In this document: positions 1 through 10,018 of the stretch, in pieces
Layout of the letters: every line of letters starts with the position of its first letter
Numbering within the stretch: position 1 is the first letter of the stretch
Source: Pseudonocardia alni
GTDB lineage: Bacteria; Actinomycetota; Actinomycetes; Mycobacteriales; Pseudonocardiaceae
Assembly: GCF_002813375.1 (NCBI RefSeq)
Contig: NZ_PHUJ01000003.1
Coordinates: 744,001-808,000, forward strand
Reading direction: 5' to 3'
DNA: 64,000 bases
The notes under the pieces: generated by a model
The model's database searches: none
What the model was told of the DNA's origin: nothing
The model's input: only the letters and a program-made list of their open reading frames with translations
Translations under genes and position numbers: made by a program

Positions 1-550
1 CCACGTCGGCCTGACCCAGCCCTACGACGCGTTCGACGAGGCGGTGCTGTTCCACCGGGCCGTCCTCGGCCTCGACCCGGTCGGCGACGGGGAGTACGCG
101 GCCCCGTTCGGGCTGGTCCGCAGCCGGGCGCTCGCCGACCCCCGGCGCCGGGTCCGGCTCGCGCTGACCGTGTCGGTGCTGCGTCGCGGGGACTGGAGCC
201 CGGCCGTCGCCGACCCGCAGTACGTGGCCCTGGCCTGCGACGACGTGCTCGCCACCGCGGCCGCGGCACGGGCCGCCGGGGTGCCGCTGCTCGCGGTGCC
301 CGCCAACTACCACGACGACCTGGCCGCCCGGCTCGACCTGCCCGCGGACACCGTGGCCGCCTACCGGGAGCTCGGGGTCCTGCACGACCGCGACGCGCAC
401 GGCGACTACCTGCAGGTCTGCACCGAGCTGCTCGGCGGACGGCTGTTCCTCGCCCTGGTGCAGCGCACCGGCACGCACGACGGGCACGGCTGGCCGGACG
501 CCCCGGTCCGGATGGCGGCCCACCGCCGGTCCCGGCTCACCCGTGGCTGA
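1..550 (+). CDS. 3-dehydroshikimate dehydratase-type isomerase/HPPD fusion, C-terminal part
   Basis: The reading frame is open from the window edge (first whole codon at base 2), so only the C-terminal ~182 residues are present. They match the HPPD-like (VOC) half of two-domain proteins that join a sugar-phosphate-isomerase barrel to a 4-hydroxyphenylpyruvate-dioxygenase-like domain (QuiC/QsuB type), which dehydrate 3-dehydroshikimate to protocatechuate. Recognisable pieces are HVGLTQPYDAF near the start, QYVALACDDV, PANYHDDL and the end motif NAPVRMAAHRR-like APVRMAAHRR. In this family the VOC metal is held by His, His and Glu; here the first His is kept but the second position reads Tyr (QYVAL) and the Glu position reads Ala (FLALVQR). 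The catalytic N-terminal barrel lies outside the window, so the function call rests on the partner domain only. Confidence 0.7.
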   Translation, partial: HVGLTQPYDAFDEAVLFHRAVLGLDPVGDGEYAAPFGLVRSRALADPRRRVRLALTVSVLRRGDWSPAVADPQYVALACDDVLATAAAARAAGVPLLAVPANYHDDLAARLDLPADTVAAYRELGVLHDRDAHGDYLQVCTELLGGRLFLALVQRTGTHDGHGWPDAPVRMAAHRRSRLTRG

Positions 551-635
551 GCGGTCCCGCCGGCGTCGCGGCCGTCGTCGGGGAGGTCCCGGCCCCGCAC
601 ACGCCGTCCCGCTGCCGGGGACCTGATCGCCGGTC

Positions 636-2051
636 TCAGGTCGACTGCTCCGGCGACGGCTGCGCGGCCAGGCGCGCCGAGTAGATCGAGTACCCGTCGA
701 GCCAGCGGGCCACCGCGGTCGCCACCAGCGTCGCGGCGACCAGCGGGACGGCGATCCCGAACCCGGTGCCGGTCAGCTCCAGCACCAGCACCAGGCCGGC
801 CAGCGGCGCCTGCATCCCGGCCCCGATCATCGCGGCCGCCCCGACCAGGGCGAACGTGCCGACCGGGGTGCCCGGCCACAGCGCCGACCAGGCCACGCCG
901 AGCGCGGCCCCGAGCAGCGCGCCGGTGCACAGCGTCGGGGTGAACAGCCCGCCGGACGCGCCGCTGCCCAGGCACATCGCCGTCACCAGCGGCTTCAGCA
1001 CGGCCAGCGCCGCGAACAGCAGCAGCGCCCCGCCACCGAGGAAGGCCTGCTCGGCCAGGTCCGCGCCGTTGCCGTAGAGCTGCGGGAACGCCAGCCCGGC
1101 CACACCGAGCAGCCCGAACGCGACGACCGGGGCGGCGATCCGCCACCACGTCCGCCGGGGCCCGTGGTGCGACACGAACCCGATCAGCCGGACCCAGCCG
1201 GTCGCGAGCACCCCGATCAGCACACCCGCGGGCACCGCCCACACCAGCAGCGACGGCGTCGTCGCCGGGACCGGGAGGCCGGGGTAGACCGGCCCGGCGG
1301 GCAGGTACAGCCAGGCGACGACGGTGGCGGTCGCGGTGCAGGCCAGCGCGGGCAGCACCACCGGCAGCCGCACGGTGCCGACGAGCACCTCGGCGGTGAA
1401 CAGCGCCCCGCCCAGCGGCACGTCGTAGACGCAGGCCAGCCCGGCGCCCGCGCCGCAGGCGACCAGTAGCCGTCGCTGCTCGAGCGACAGCCCGCCCCAG
1501 CCGGCCAGGACCGCGCCCCACACCCCGCCCATCAGCTTGGGCGCGGCCTCCCGGCCGAGCGAGGCGCCCAGCCCGACGACGACCTCCGACAGCGCCGCGG
1601 TGCCGGTGCTGCGGCGCACCCCGAGCCGCGCGTCGCCGGTCCAGATCGCGTCGTCGACGTCGGTGCGGCCGGGCACGAACCGGCGCAGCAGGTACCCGCC
1701 GACCCCGGCGACGAGCCCCGCCACCAGCAGCGGCCACACCCGTCCCCACGCGTCGGCCCGCTCGACCGCCGCCTGGAACCCCTCCGCCGCCCCGGAACCC
1801 CAGGCCCACTCCGACACCGCGTGCAGCAGCGCCATCAGCACGATGCCGGACAGCCCGGCGGCGACCCCGGTCACGACGAGCAGCAGCCAGAACCGGACGG
1901 TCAGCGGCGACGCGCCGTCGCCGGTGACGTTGGGCTGGTCGGTGGCGGCCCGCTTCGACCCGACGCGCGTCCGCAGGACGGGGGCGGGGACCCGGAGGCG
2001 CTCACTCGGTCGGCGTGACACCCCGCCATGATCCCCGCCCTGTCCGGACAT
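636..2051 (-). CDS. ClC-family chloride channel/antiporter
   Basis: A 471-residue polytopic membrane protein of the voltage-gated chloride channel family, moving chloride either passively or in exchange for protons. Visible family motifs are GREAAPK (the GREGP-type filter motif, keeping the gating Glu), and GSGASGGLFTPTL (the GxFxP filter motif), with about ten to twelve hydrophobic stretches after a ~50-residue polar N-terminus. No cytoplasmic CBS pair is present, so it is a short prokaryotic type. The ATG chosen lies 23 nt after the gcvP stop; there is no strong Shine-Dalgarno sequence, so the start could be the in-frame GTG about 11 codons further on. The spacing and lack of a hairpin in between suggest cotranscription with gcvP and therefore exposure to the upstream glycine riboswitch. 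Confidence 0.88.
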   Translation of the reverse strand: MSGQGGDHGGVSRRPSERLRVPAPVLRTRVGSKRAATDQPNVTGDGASPLTVRFWLLLVVTGVAAGLSGIVLMALLHAVSEWAWGSGAAEGFQAAVERADAWGRVWPLLVAGLVAGVGGYLLRRFVPGRTDVDDAIWTGDARLGVRRSTGTAALSEVVVGLGASLGREAAPKLMGGVWGAVLAGWGGLSLEQRRLLVACGAGAGLACVYDVPLGGALFTAEVLVGTVRLPVVLPALACTATATVVAWLYLPAGPVYPGLPVPATTPSLLVWAVPAGVLIGVLATGWVRLIGFVSHHGPRRTWWRIAAPVVAFGLLGVAGLAFPQLYGNGADLAEQAFLGGGALLLFAALAVLKPLVTAMCLGSGASGGLFTPTLCTGALLGAALGVAWSALWPGTPVGTFALVGAAAMIGAGMQAPLAGLVLVLELTGTGFGIAVPLVAATLVATAVARWLDGYSIYSARLAAQPSPEQST

Positions 2052-2074
2052 TCACCCGGCGGGCCGGTGCCCGA

Positions 2075-4966
<2,892 letters not shown>

Positions 4967-5018
4967 GGCGCCTCCGGAGGTCGTCGGGCGGATCGGGGCA
5001 GGGCGACTGGCCCCTCCC

Positions 5019-5222
5019 CCTCTGTCCGTACCCGCAGACCGGGCGCCTGAGAGATTCACCGGAGGCTTCCGGCTTTCCCCGTCGGCGGACGGGCGCCCCG
5101 CGTGCGTGTGCGGCCCGTCGCTTTCCAGAGGCGCCTCGACCGCGCGGTCCGTGTGCCTGAGAGATTCCGGGAAGGGGTTGCTCCTTCGGCGCCCGGGCTC
5201 GTTCCCCGGGGCTCTCCCGCGC
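5019..5222 (-). promoter_or_regulatory. Tandem glycine riboswitch in the gcvP leader
   Basis: Read on the minus strand, the leader contains two glycine aptamers in series. Aptamer 1 (about 5222-5150) has GGGAGAG, the core CGCCGAAGGAGCAA and the closing CTCTCAGGCA. Aptamer 2 (about 5131-5019) opens with CCTCTGGAAAGC, has the variant core GCCGACGGGGAAAGC, the second AATCTCTCAGGC, and ends with GGACAGAGG, whose CAGAGG (5024-5019) pairs with CCTCTG (5131-5126) as the outer stem. This is the layout known for cooperative or linked glycine switches that turn on glycine cleavage genes. A GGGGC/GCCCC pair at 5014-5010 and 4999-4995 lies between aptamer 2 and the GGAGG of gcvP and may be part of the expression platform. 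Confidence 0.93.
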
Positions 5223-5243
5223 GGCGTCGACGACTACCGGGCC

Positions 5244-5249
5244 AGCCTA
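5244..5249 (-). promoter_or_regulatory. Candidate -10 element for the gcvP riboswitch transcript
   Basis: TAGGCT on the minus strand, about 22 nt before the first aptamer stem, fits the TANNNT -10 pattern of actinobacterial housekeeping promoters. No convincing -35 is visible, which is usual here. The position would start the RNA just ahead of aptamer 1. Confidence 0.35.
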
Positions 5250-5302
5250 CCTGCGTAGTTCTGCGGCGTCGCCGCCTGCGCCGGCTCGTCACACTTCCTG
5301 CC

Positions 5303-5602
5303 ATGTCGAACACCAGCGCTCCGAACACCACTCCGGCCACCACCGCCGCGTTCCACACGCAGGCGATGCTGTCCTTCGGCGTGTCGCTCGCGGCCGTCGT
5401 CGTCGGAACCGTCTACCTGCCCGTCGACGGGTGGGTGAAGGCGTTCCTCGCCATCGCCGTGCTGTACGCGATCACCTCGGCGTTCACCCTGGCGAAGTGC
5501 GTCCGGGACCGCCAGGACAGCCTGACCGTGGTCAACCGGGTCGACCAGGCGCGGATGGAGAAGCTGCTCGCCGAGCACGACCCGTTCCGCGCCGTCGCGT
5601 AG
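5303..5602 (+). CDS. YiaA/YiaB-family small inner membrane protein
   Basis: A 99-residue protein of the YiaA/YiaB family, whose biochemical role is unknown. Two hydrophobic helices (about residues 20-40 and 45-66, the second containing WVKAFLAIAVLYAITSAFTL) are followed by a charged tail with KCVRDRQD and repeated heptad-like residues ending in DPFRAVA. The ATG at 5303 is the only start that gives the family length; longer in-frame extension would run through the riboswitch. It is divergent from gcvP and convergent with the MerR gene, and stands alone. Nothing in the sequence links it functionally to glycine metabolism. Confidence 0.85.
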   Translation: MSNTSAPNTTPATTAAFHTQAMLSFGVSLAAVVVGTVYLPVDGWVKAFLAIAVLYAITSAFTLAKCVRDRQDSLTVVNRVDQARMEKLLAEHDPFRAVA

Positions 5603-5618
5603 GCCTGCCGGAGCGGCG

Positions 5619-6239
5619 TCAGGAGATCGCGCGGCGCGCGCGGCGGCGGGCCAGCTCGTCCTCGGGTGCCTCGTCGACGGTGCCGCCGTCGGCCCGCTCG
5701 GCCGGGAAGTCCTTGATGACGCCGGAGATCTCGCGCATCGCCCCGGACACCGCGATCCCGAACACGCCCTGACCGCCCTGCAGCAGGTCGACGACCTCCT
5801 CCGGGGAGGTGCACTCGTAGACGGTGGTGCCGTCGGAGAACAGGGTGATGCCGGCCAGGTCGCGGATCCCGCGCCGGCGCAGGTGCTCGACGGCGATCCG
5901 GATGTTCTGCAGCGAGACACCGGCGTCGAGCAGCCGCTTCACGATCTTGAGGACGAGGACGTCCTTGAAGGAGTACAGCCGCTGGCTGCCCGACCCGGCG
6001 GCGCCGCGGATCGACGGCACGACCAGCCCGGTGCGGGCCCAGTAGTCCAGCTGCCGGTAGGTGATGCCGACGACCTGGCACGCGGTGGGCCCGCGGAAGC
6101 CGACCAGGCGGTCGGTCACCCCGTCGAGCCCCTCACCGACGAGCGGGTCCGGGAACAGCTCTCCCTGACCCGGCCCCTCGGGTGGTGGCGTCTGCACCGC
6201 GCGTTCTCCCTCGGTCGGGACCGTGACCTCTCCTACCAT
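5619..6239 (-). CDS. MerR-family transcriptional regulator of the garA-gcv neighbourhood (Rv1830 type)
   Basis: A 206-residue MerR-type regulator. The winged helix-turn-helix runs from about residue 45 (GFRGPTACQVVGITYRQLDY) to residue 110, with the typical SQRLYSFKDVLVLKIVKRLL segment; a C-terminal segment with TLFSDGTTVYECTSPEEVV follows. No clustered cysteines for metal sensing are present. The C-terminal part, rather than a long dimer coiled coil plus effector pocket, matches the mycobacterial Rv1830-type proteins found between DUF151 and gcvP genes. The ATG at 6239 has no clear ribosome binding site directly upstream. A 7-4-7 inverted repeat 33-50 nt upstream is a candidate autoregulatory operator. 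Confidence 0.9.
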   Translation of the reverse strand: MVGEVTVPTEGERAVQTPPPEGPGQGELFPDPLVGEGLDGVTDRLVGFRGPTACQVVGITYRQLDYWARTGLVVPSIRGAAGSGSQRLYSFKDVLVLKIVKRLLDAGVSLQNIRIAVEHLRRRGIRDLAGITLFSDGTTVYECTSPEEVVDLLQGGQGVFGIAVSGAMREISGVIKDFPAERADGGTVDEAPEDELARRRARRAIS

Positions 6240-6271
6240 GTGACTCTGGGTAGTGGATGAGTTCCACGGAT

Positions 6272-6289
6272 GTCATCAGTCGTGATGAC
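6272..6289. promoter_or_regulatory. Candidate MerR operator (inverted repeat)
   Basis: GTCATCA-GTCG-TGATGAC is a perfect 7-bp dyad with a 4-nt centre, 18 bp in all, upstream of the MerR start at 6239. Size and symmetry suit a MerR dimer. Autoregulation is inference from position. Confidence 0.45.
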
Positions 6290-6469
6290 GGTAGGCCCAG
6301 TGGCCGAGGCGGTCAACGCGGCTCGCCGACCTGGGCGTACCGGACACCCGCCCGGGTTGCCGGGTACGGAGGGCGTACAGCCGCCGAACGGTCGGTGACG
6401 TCGGTGAACGGTCGGACCGTGGTCCATCCGGTTCCACCGCCGGGTCACGGCGGTGGTCACCCGGACGGA

Positions 6470-6946
6470 TCAGCCCGGCTGGGCCCCGCGGAAGTCCTCC
6501 GGCGACACGGAGTCGAGGAACTCGCGGAACTTCTCGACCTCGTCCTCCTGCTCGTCGGGGATGACCAGACCCGCCTCGGCGAGGACGCTCTCGTCGGCGT
6601 GCACCGGGACACCGGTCCGCAGCGCCAGCGCGATCGAGTCGCTCGGCCGCGCGGACACCGTGACGCCGCCGTCGAAGATCAGCTCAGCGTAGAAGGTGCC
6701 CTCCTGCAGGTCGGTCACCCGCACCTGCTCGAGCCGCCGCCCGAGTGCCCCGATCACGTCCTTGAGCAGGTCGTGGGTCAGCGGCCGCGCGGGCTTGACC
6801 CCCTGCTGCTCCAGGGCGATCGCCGTCGCCTCCACCGATCCGATCCAGATCGGGAGGTATCGGTCGCCGTTCGTCTCCCGCAGCAGCAGGATCGGCTGGT
6901 TCGCCGGAAGTTCGACCCGGACGCCCACGACGCGCATCTCGCTCAT
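6470..6946 (-). CDS. DUF151 bifunctional nuclease-family protein (Rv1829 type)
   Basis: A 158-residue protein of the DUF151 / bifunctional nuclease family (DNase/RNase activity is reported for plant members; the bacterial role is unsettled). The domain begins immediately (MRVVGVRVELP) and shows the family signatures LPIWIGSVEATAIA and SARPSDSIALALR, ending in an acidic helix and a short tail. The ATG at 6946 is preferred because GGGAGG lies about 7 nt upstream and the protein then has the usual length. A GTG at 7090 preceded 6 nt upstream by TAGCGT could start a leaderless form with 48 extra low-complexity residues. The gene sits between garA and the MerR gene, as in mycobacteria. Confidence 0.92.
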   Translation of the reverse strand: MSEMRVVGVRVELPANQPILLLRETNGDRYLPIWIGSVEATAIALEQQGVKPARPLTHDLLKDVIGALGRRLEQVRVTDLQEGTFYAELIFDGGVTVSARPSDSIALALRTGVPVHADESVLAEAGLVIPDEQEDEVEKFREFLDSVSPEDFRGAQPG

Positions 6947-7225
6947 CAGCCCGCCTCCCCGGCCCTGTCGGGCCTGTCGGGCCACCCGGGTGGACACGCC
7001 ACCCCGGCCGCCCTGATCGCCTTGCTCGCCCTGACCCGTGCGGCGGACCCGACGGGCTCCGTGTCGTTGCCACCGCACTGCCACCGACACCTGATGACGC
7101 TACACGGCGGTCCGCCCCGACGCGCGCCTCCGGACGGGGAGTGACGGGGTCCGTTCGACGATCGTCACACGCCCGTCGCGCACGGCGTGTCGGCTCGACA
7201 CCCGCCGGTCCCCGTCCACGCAGAA
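6947..7225. other. Gene-free stretch between the DUF151 gene and the garA terminator
   Basis: About 280 bases with no supportable gene on either strand. On the minus strand TAGCGT at 7102-7097 is a likely -10 for the DUF151 transcript. In mycobacteria a second MerR gene (Rv1828/ftsR type) occupies this position; no trace of its winged helix is readable here in any frame. Confidence 0.5.
7097..7102 (-). promoter_or_regulatory. Candidate -10 element (TAGCGT) for the DUF151 gene
   Basis: TAGCGT on the minus strand, the same hexamer seen before several other genes in this window. It would give a ~145-nt leader to the ATG at 6946 or a leaderless GTG start at 7090. Confidence 0.4.
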
Positions 7226-7272
7226 GGCCCGTCGCACCAGGGGGTACGGGAGCACCCCTGGTGCGACGGGCC
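7226..7272 (-). terminator. Hairpin terminator after garA
   Basis: Perfect 18-bp inverted repeat (arms 7226-7243 and 7255-7272, 11-nt loop) with GC-rich stem and no T tract, as is common for actinobacterial terminators. It lies 57 nt past the garA stop and separates the pgsA-gcvH-garA transcript from the DUF151 gene. Confidence 0.75.
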
Positions 7273-7328
7273 GGTCGTCCGCGGGGGTCCGTGAACGGCG
7301 CCGACGGCGCCGCCGCACGGACCCGGGA

Positions 7329-7781
7329 TCAGCCCTGGGCGCCCGTCTCACGGGGCCCGGTCAGGAAGACCAGGCGGAACTTGCCGATCTGCACCTCGTC
7401 GCCGTTGGCGAGCACCGCCGTGTCGACCGGCTCGCGGTTGACGTAGGTGCCGTTGAGGCTGCCGACGTCGACCACGACGAACTCACCGGCGTCGCGGCGG
7501 AACTCCGCGTGCCGCCGGGAGACGGTGACGTCGTCGAGGAAGATGTCGCTGTCGGGGTGCCGGCCGGCGCTGGTGGTCGGCACGTCCAGCAGGAAGCGCG
7601 AGCCGGCGTTCGGACCGCGCCGGACGACGAGCAGCGCCGACCCGGCGGGCAGCCCGTCGACACCCGAGACGGCGGGCTCGGCGGCCGGCTGCTCGACGTC
7701 GGCGAGGAAGTCCGCCCGGAAGACCGACGTGGTCTCCGGTGCGCGCTCCGGTGGCACGTCGCGCGGGTCGTTCGTGGTCAC
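7329..7781 (-). CDS. garA: GarA-type FHA-domain regulator
   Basis: A 150-residue protein with an N-terminal phosphorylatable tail and a C-terminal FHA domain. The tail has ETTSVFRADFL (Thr17, Thr18), the motif that PknB/PknG-type kinases phosphorylate in mycobacterial GarA. The FHA domain (about residues 48-135) shows AGRHPDSDIFLDD, SRRHAEF and the SLNGTYVN loop that recognise phosphothreonine. In mycobacteria and corynebacteria (OdhI) the unphosphorylated protein inhibits 2-oxoglutarate dehydrogenase and NAD-glutamate dehydrogenase, and phosphorylation makes the tail fold onto its own FHA domain. The GTG start at 7781 follows GGAGGAG by 8 nt. It follows gcvH on the minus strand, the conserved order. 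Confidence 0.95.
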   Translation of the reverse strand: MTTNDPRDVPPERAPETTSVFRADFLADVEQPAAEPAVSGVDGLPAGSALLVVRRGPNAGSRFLLDVPTTSAGRHPDSDIFLDDVTVSRRHAEFRRDAGEFVVVDVGSLNGTYVNREPVDTAVLANGDEVQIGKFRLVFLTGPRETGAQG

Positions 7782-7964
7782 CTCGGGGACTCCTCCTCGC
7801 GGATGCGGTACCCGGACGGTGTCCGGGCGGTCAGGGCGGTGCGGGGCCGGTGTCCCGGTCCCTTCCGGACGGCACGTCCAGGGGATGTGAACCTACCGGT
7901 CGGAGCGGCCGGGGCGATACGGAGGGCGGCGCGCCGTGCCGCGTGGTGCGGCGGGCGGACCGGC

Positions 7965-8357
7965 TCAGGCGCCGTCGGCCAGCTGGCGGTAGGCCTCGGC
8001 GTCGAGCAGGCCGTCGAGCGAGGCCCCCTCGGCCAGGCGGATCTCGACGATCCACCCGTCGCCGTAGGGCGCGGAGTTCACCAGCTCCGGGCCCGCGTCC
8101 AGCCCGTCGTTCACGGCGACGACCTCGCCGCCGACCGGGGCGTAGATGTCCGACACGGACTTGGTCGACTCGACCTCGCCCATGGCGTCGCCCGCGGCGA
8201 GGGTGTCACCGACGGCCGGCAGCTGCACGAAGACGACGTCACCGAGCTGCGACTGGGCGTGGTCGGTGATGCCGACCCGGACCACCCCGTCCCCGCTGCG
8301 GCGCACCCACTCGTGGGCCTCGGTGTAGGACAGGTCCGACGGAATCTCCGAGCTCAC
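7965..8357 (-). CDS. gcvH: Glycine cleavage system H protein
   Basis: A 130-residue lipoyl carrier that shuttles the aminomethyl group between P-, T- and L-proteins. The lipoylated lysine is in VESTKSVSDIYAP (about Lys63). Upstream features HEWVRR and GITDHAQSQLGDVVFVQLP are family hallmarks, as is the C-terminal GWIVEIRL. The GTG start at 8357 gives the standard N-terminus; an ORF extension continues into the upstream gene but has no coding character. Only 10 nt separate it from the CDP-alcohol phosphatidyltransferase gene, so the two are probably cotranscribed, with garA next. Confidence 0.96.
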   Translation of the reverse strand: MSSEIPSDLSYTEAHEWVRRSGDGVVRVGITDHAQSQLGDVVFVQLPAVGDTLAAGDAMGEVESTKSVSDIYAPVGGEVVAVNDGLDAGPELVNSAPYGDGWIVEIRLAEGASLDGLLDAEAYRQLADGA

Positions 8358-8367
8358 ACCGGGGAGC

Positions 8368-9141
8368 CTATCCCCCGGCGCCGCCGTGATCGAACCGGGT
8401 CGACGGGGCCGGGACGCCCGGAGCCGGGCGCCGCAGCGCCAGCCGGAACTGGGCCAGGTACAGCAGCCCCGACCACAGGTAGAGGGCCACGCCCCAGATG
8501 GCGAAGGCGTTCGCGACGACGCCGACCACGGCCTCGGCGGGTGAGGGGCCGTCACCGAGCAGGAGCAGCGGGAAGGCGTAGAGCAGGACGAAGGTGGCGG
8601 CCTTGCCGAGGTAGACGACCTCGAAGGGGCCGTAGCCGCGGTGGCGCAGCACGAACACGCAGACGGCGAGGACGACGTCGCGGGCCACCAGGGCGACCAC
8701 CGCCCACCACGGGACGATGTCGCGCGCGGCCAGCCCGACCAGCGCGGCCAGGATGTACAGGCGGTCCACGGCCGGGTCGAGCATGGCGCCGAACCGGCTG
8801 AACTGGTCGAGGACGCGGGCGAGCTTGCCGTCGAGCCAGTCGGTGAACCCGCCGATCGCCAGCACCGCGACTGCCCAGCCGTCGGCCTCCGGGCCGAGCA
8901 TCAGCCACAGGAACAGCGGCACCCCGGCCAGGCGCAGCATGCTGAGCGCGTTCGGGACGGTCCAGAGCCGGTCGTCGTCGGTGGGCGGGCCGACGGTGTC
9001 GTGCACCGAGTCCCGGACGGTGTCGCGCACCGTGTCCCGGACGGTGTCGCGGGCCTCGCGGACCGAGTCGGCGGCCTCGCGGGCGCTGCGGCGCACCGCT
9101 GCCGCCCGTCCGGTGTCGCTCTCCCCGCCCACATCGGGCAC
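8368..9141 (-). CDS. CDP-alcohol phosphatidyltransferase (PgsA-like) with repeat-bearing N-terminus
   Basis: Integral membrane enzyme that exchanges CMP of CDP-diacylglycerol for an alcohol such as glycerol phosphate. The complete CDP-OH motif DGx2ARx8Gx3Dx3D is readable as DGKLAR...G...DPAVD at about residues 108-130, followed by four or five TM helices. The first ~55 residues are polar and contain tandem VRDT units (VRDTVRDTVRDSVHDTV), predicted to form an amphipathic helix. The GTG at 9141 directly follows a TAG; a GTG three codons on is equally possible. Mycobacteria have pgsA2 a few genes from gcvH, which supports the identification, but the head-group substrate is not decided by sequence. 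Confidence 0.87.
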   Translation of the reverse strand: MPDVGGESDTGRAAAVRRSAREAADSVREARDTVRDTVRDTVRDSVHDTVGPPTDDDRLWTVPNALSMLRLAGVPLFLWLMLGPEADGWAVAVLAIGGFTDWLDGKLARVLDQFSRFGAMLDPAVDRLYILAALVGLAARDIVPWWAVVALVARDVVLAVCVFVLRHRGYGPFEVVYLGKAATFVLLYAFPLLLLGDGPSPAEAVVGVVANAFAIWGVALYLWSGLLYLAQFRLALRRPAPGVPAPSTRFDHGGAGG

Positions 9142-9195
9142 CCTAGTCGTCGGGTCGGGGTGTGCGGGCCGCCCCGTCGGGGTGAGGATGGGGAC

Positions 9196-9723
9196 ATGAC
9201 CGATACCAACATCTCCCTGCGCGACATCCAGGCCCCGCTCAAGCAGCAGTACCGCGACGACCCGGAGTCGGCGGTCATCACCCTGAAGGCGGACGGGGAG
9301 CTCGGCTCCGGTGTGGCGTGCAAGGTCTCGACCGGCCAGGCGATGGCCGAGGCGGGCCTGCACCCGGCCACCGGCGGCGACGGCACCCAGCTGTGCTCGG
9401 GCGACATGCTGCTGGAGGCGCTGGTGGCCTGTGCCGGGGTGACCCTGCGCGCGGTGGCCACCGCGCTGGAGCTCGAGGTGCTCGGCGCCGTGCGCGCCGA
9501 GGGCGACCTCGACTTCCGCGGCACCCTCGGCGTCGCGAAGGACGCCCCGGTCGGTTTCCGGGAGATCCGCCTGTCCTTCGACGTCGACGTCCGCGACGGC
9601 GGCGCGCCCGCCGCCGAGGACAAGGTCGCGACCCTGGTGAAGCTGACCGAGCGGTACTGCGTCGTCCTGCAGACCGTCCAGGGCAGCGCGACCACCTCGG
9701 TCGCGGTCAACCCGGCCGCCTGA
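9196..9723 (+). CDS. OsmC-family peroxide-reductase-like protein
   Basis: A 175-residue OsmC/Ohr-superfamily protein. The two conserved cysteines appear in LVACAGVTL (helix alpha-2) and ERYCVVLQT, the usual thiol peroxidase pair, and the family GDMLLEALVACAG helix is clear. Such proteins reduce organic hydroperoxides with dithiol donors, though many members lack a tested substrate. The ATG at 9196 is preceded by AGGATGGGGAC, which may act as ribosome binding site or -10. It is divergent from the pgsA-like gene, 54 nt away, and is closed by a hairpin at 9737-9783. Confidence 0.88.
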   Translation: MTDTNISLRDIQAPLKQQYRDDPESAVITLKADGELGSGVACKVSTGQAMAEAGLHPATGGDGTQLCSGDMLLEALVACAGVTLRAVATALELEVLGAVRAEGDLDFRGTLGVAKDAPVGFREIRLSFDVDVRDGGAPAAEDKVATLVKLTERYCVVLQTVQGSATTSVAVNPAA

Positions 9724-9736
9724 CCCGCCCGTGGCG

Positions 9737-9783
9737 CGCCGGACGGTGACCACCCGGACACCGGGTGCCACCGCCGTCCGGCG
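9737..9783 (+). terminator. Nested hairpin after the OsmC-like gene
   Basis: Outer 10-bp arms (9737-9746 and 9774-9783) enclose an inner hairpin with 7-bp arms CACCCGG/CCGGGTG and a 3-nt loop, starting 14 nt past the stop codon. The remaining ~235 nt up to 10019 hold no gene; they end in GGTGAGAC before the next GTG start. Confidence 0.65.
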
Positions 9784-10018
9784 TGCACCGGGCAGCGCCG
9801 AACGGCCGTACGTCTTGGTCGGCCCGGGTCCGCCGACCCCGGCCGCCCGCCGGTGGCGATCCGCTCGTCGCGTGTCACCGTCGGTTCGGCGCCCCACACA
9901 CTCCGAGGTCTCCGGTCCCCGCCGAGGGCCTCCGTACGGTTGATCCGTCCAGGAGTTCGTGACGGGGTGTGCCCGGCGCCGCGACGTGCGGCGGCGGGGC
10001 GCACGCGGCAGGTGAGAC

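Noticed and set aside
620..642. GACCTGA/TCAGGTC inverted repeat between the first gene and the ClC gene as a terminator
   Set aside because: Only 7 bp and it overlaps the ClC stop codon; too weak to support.
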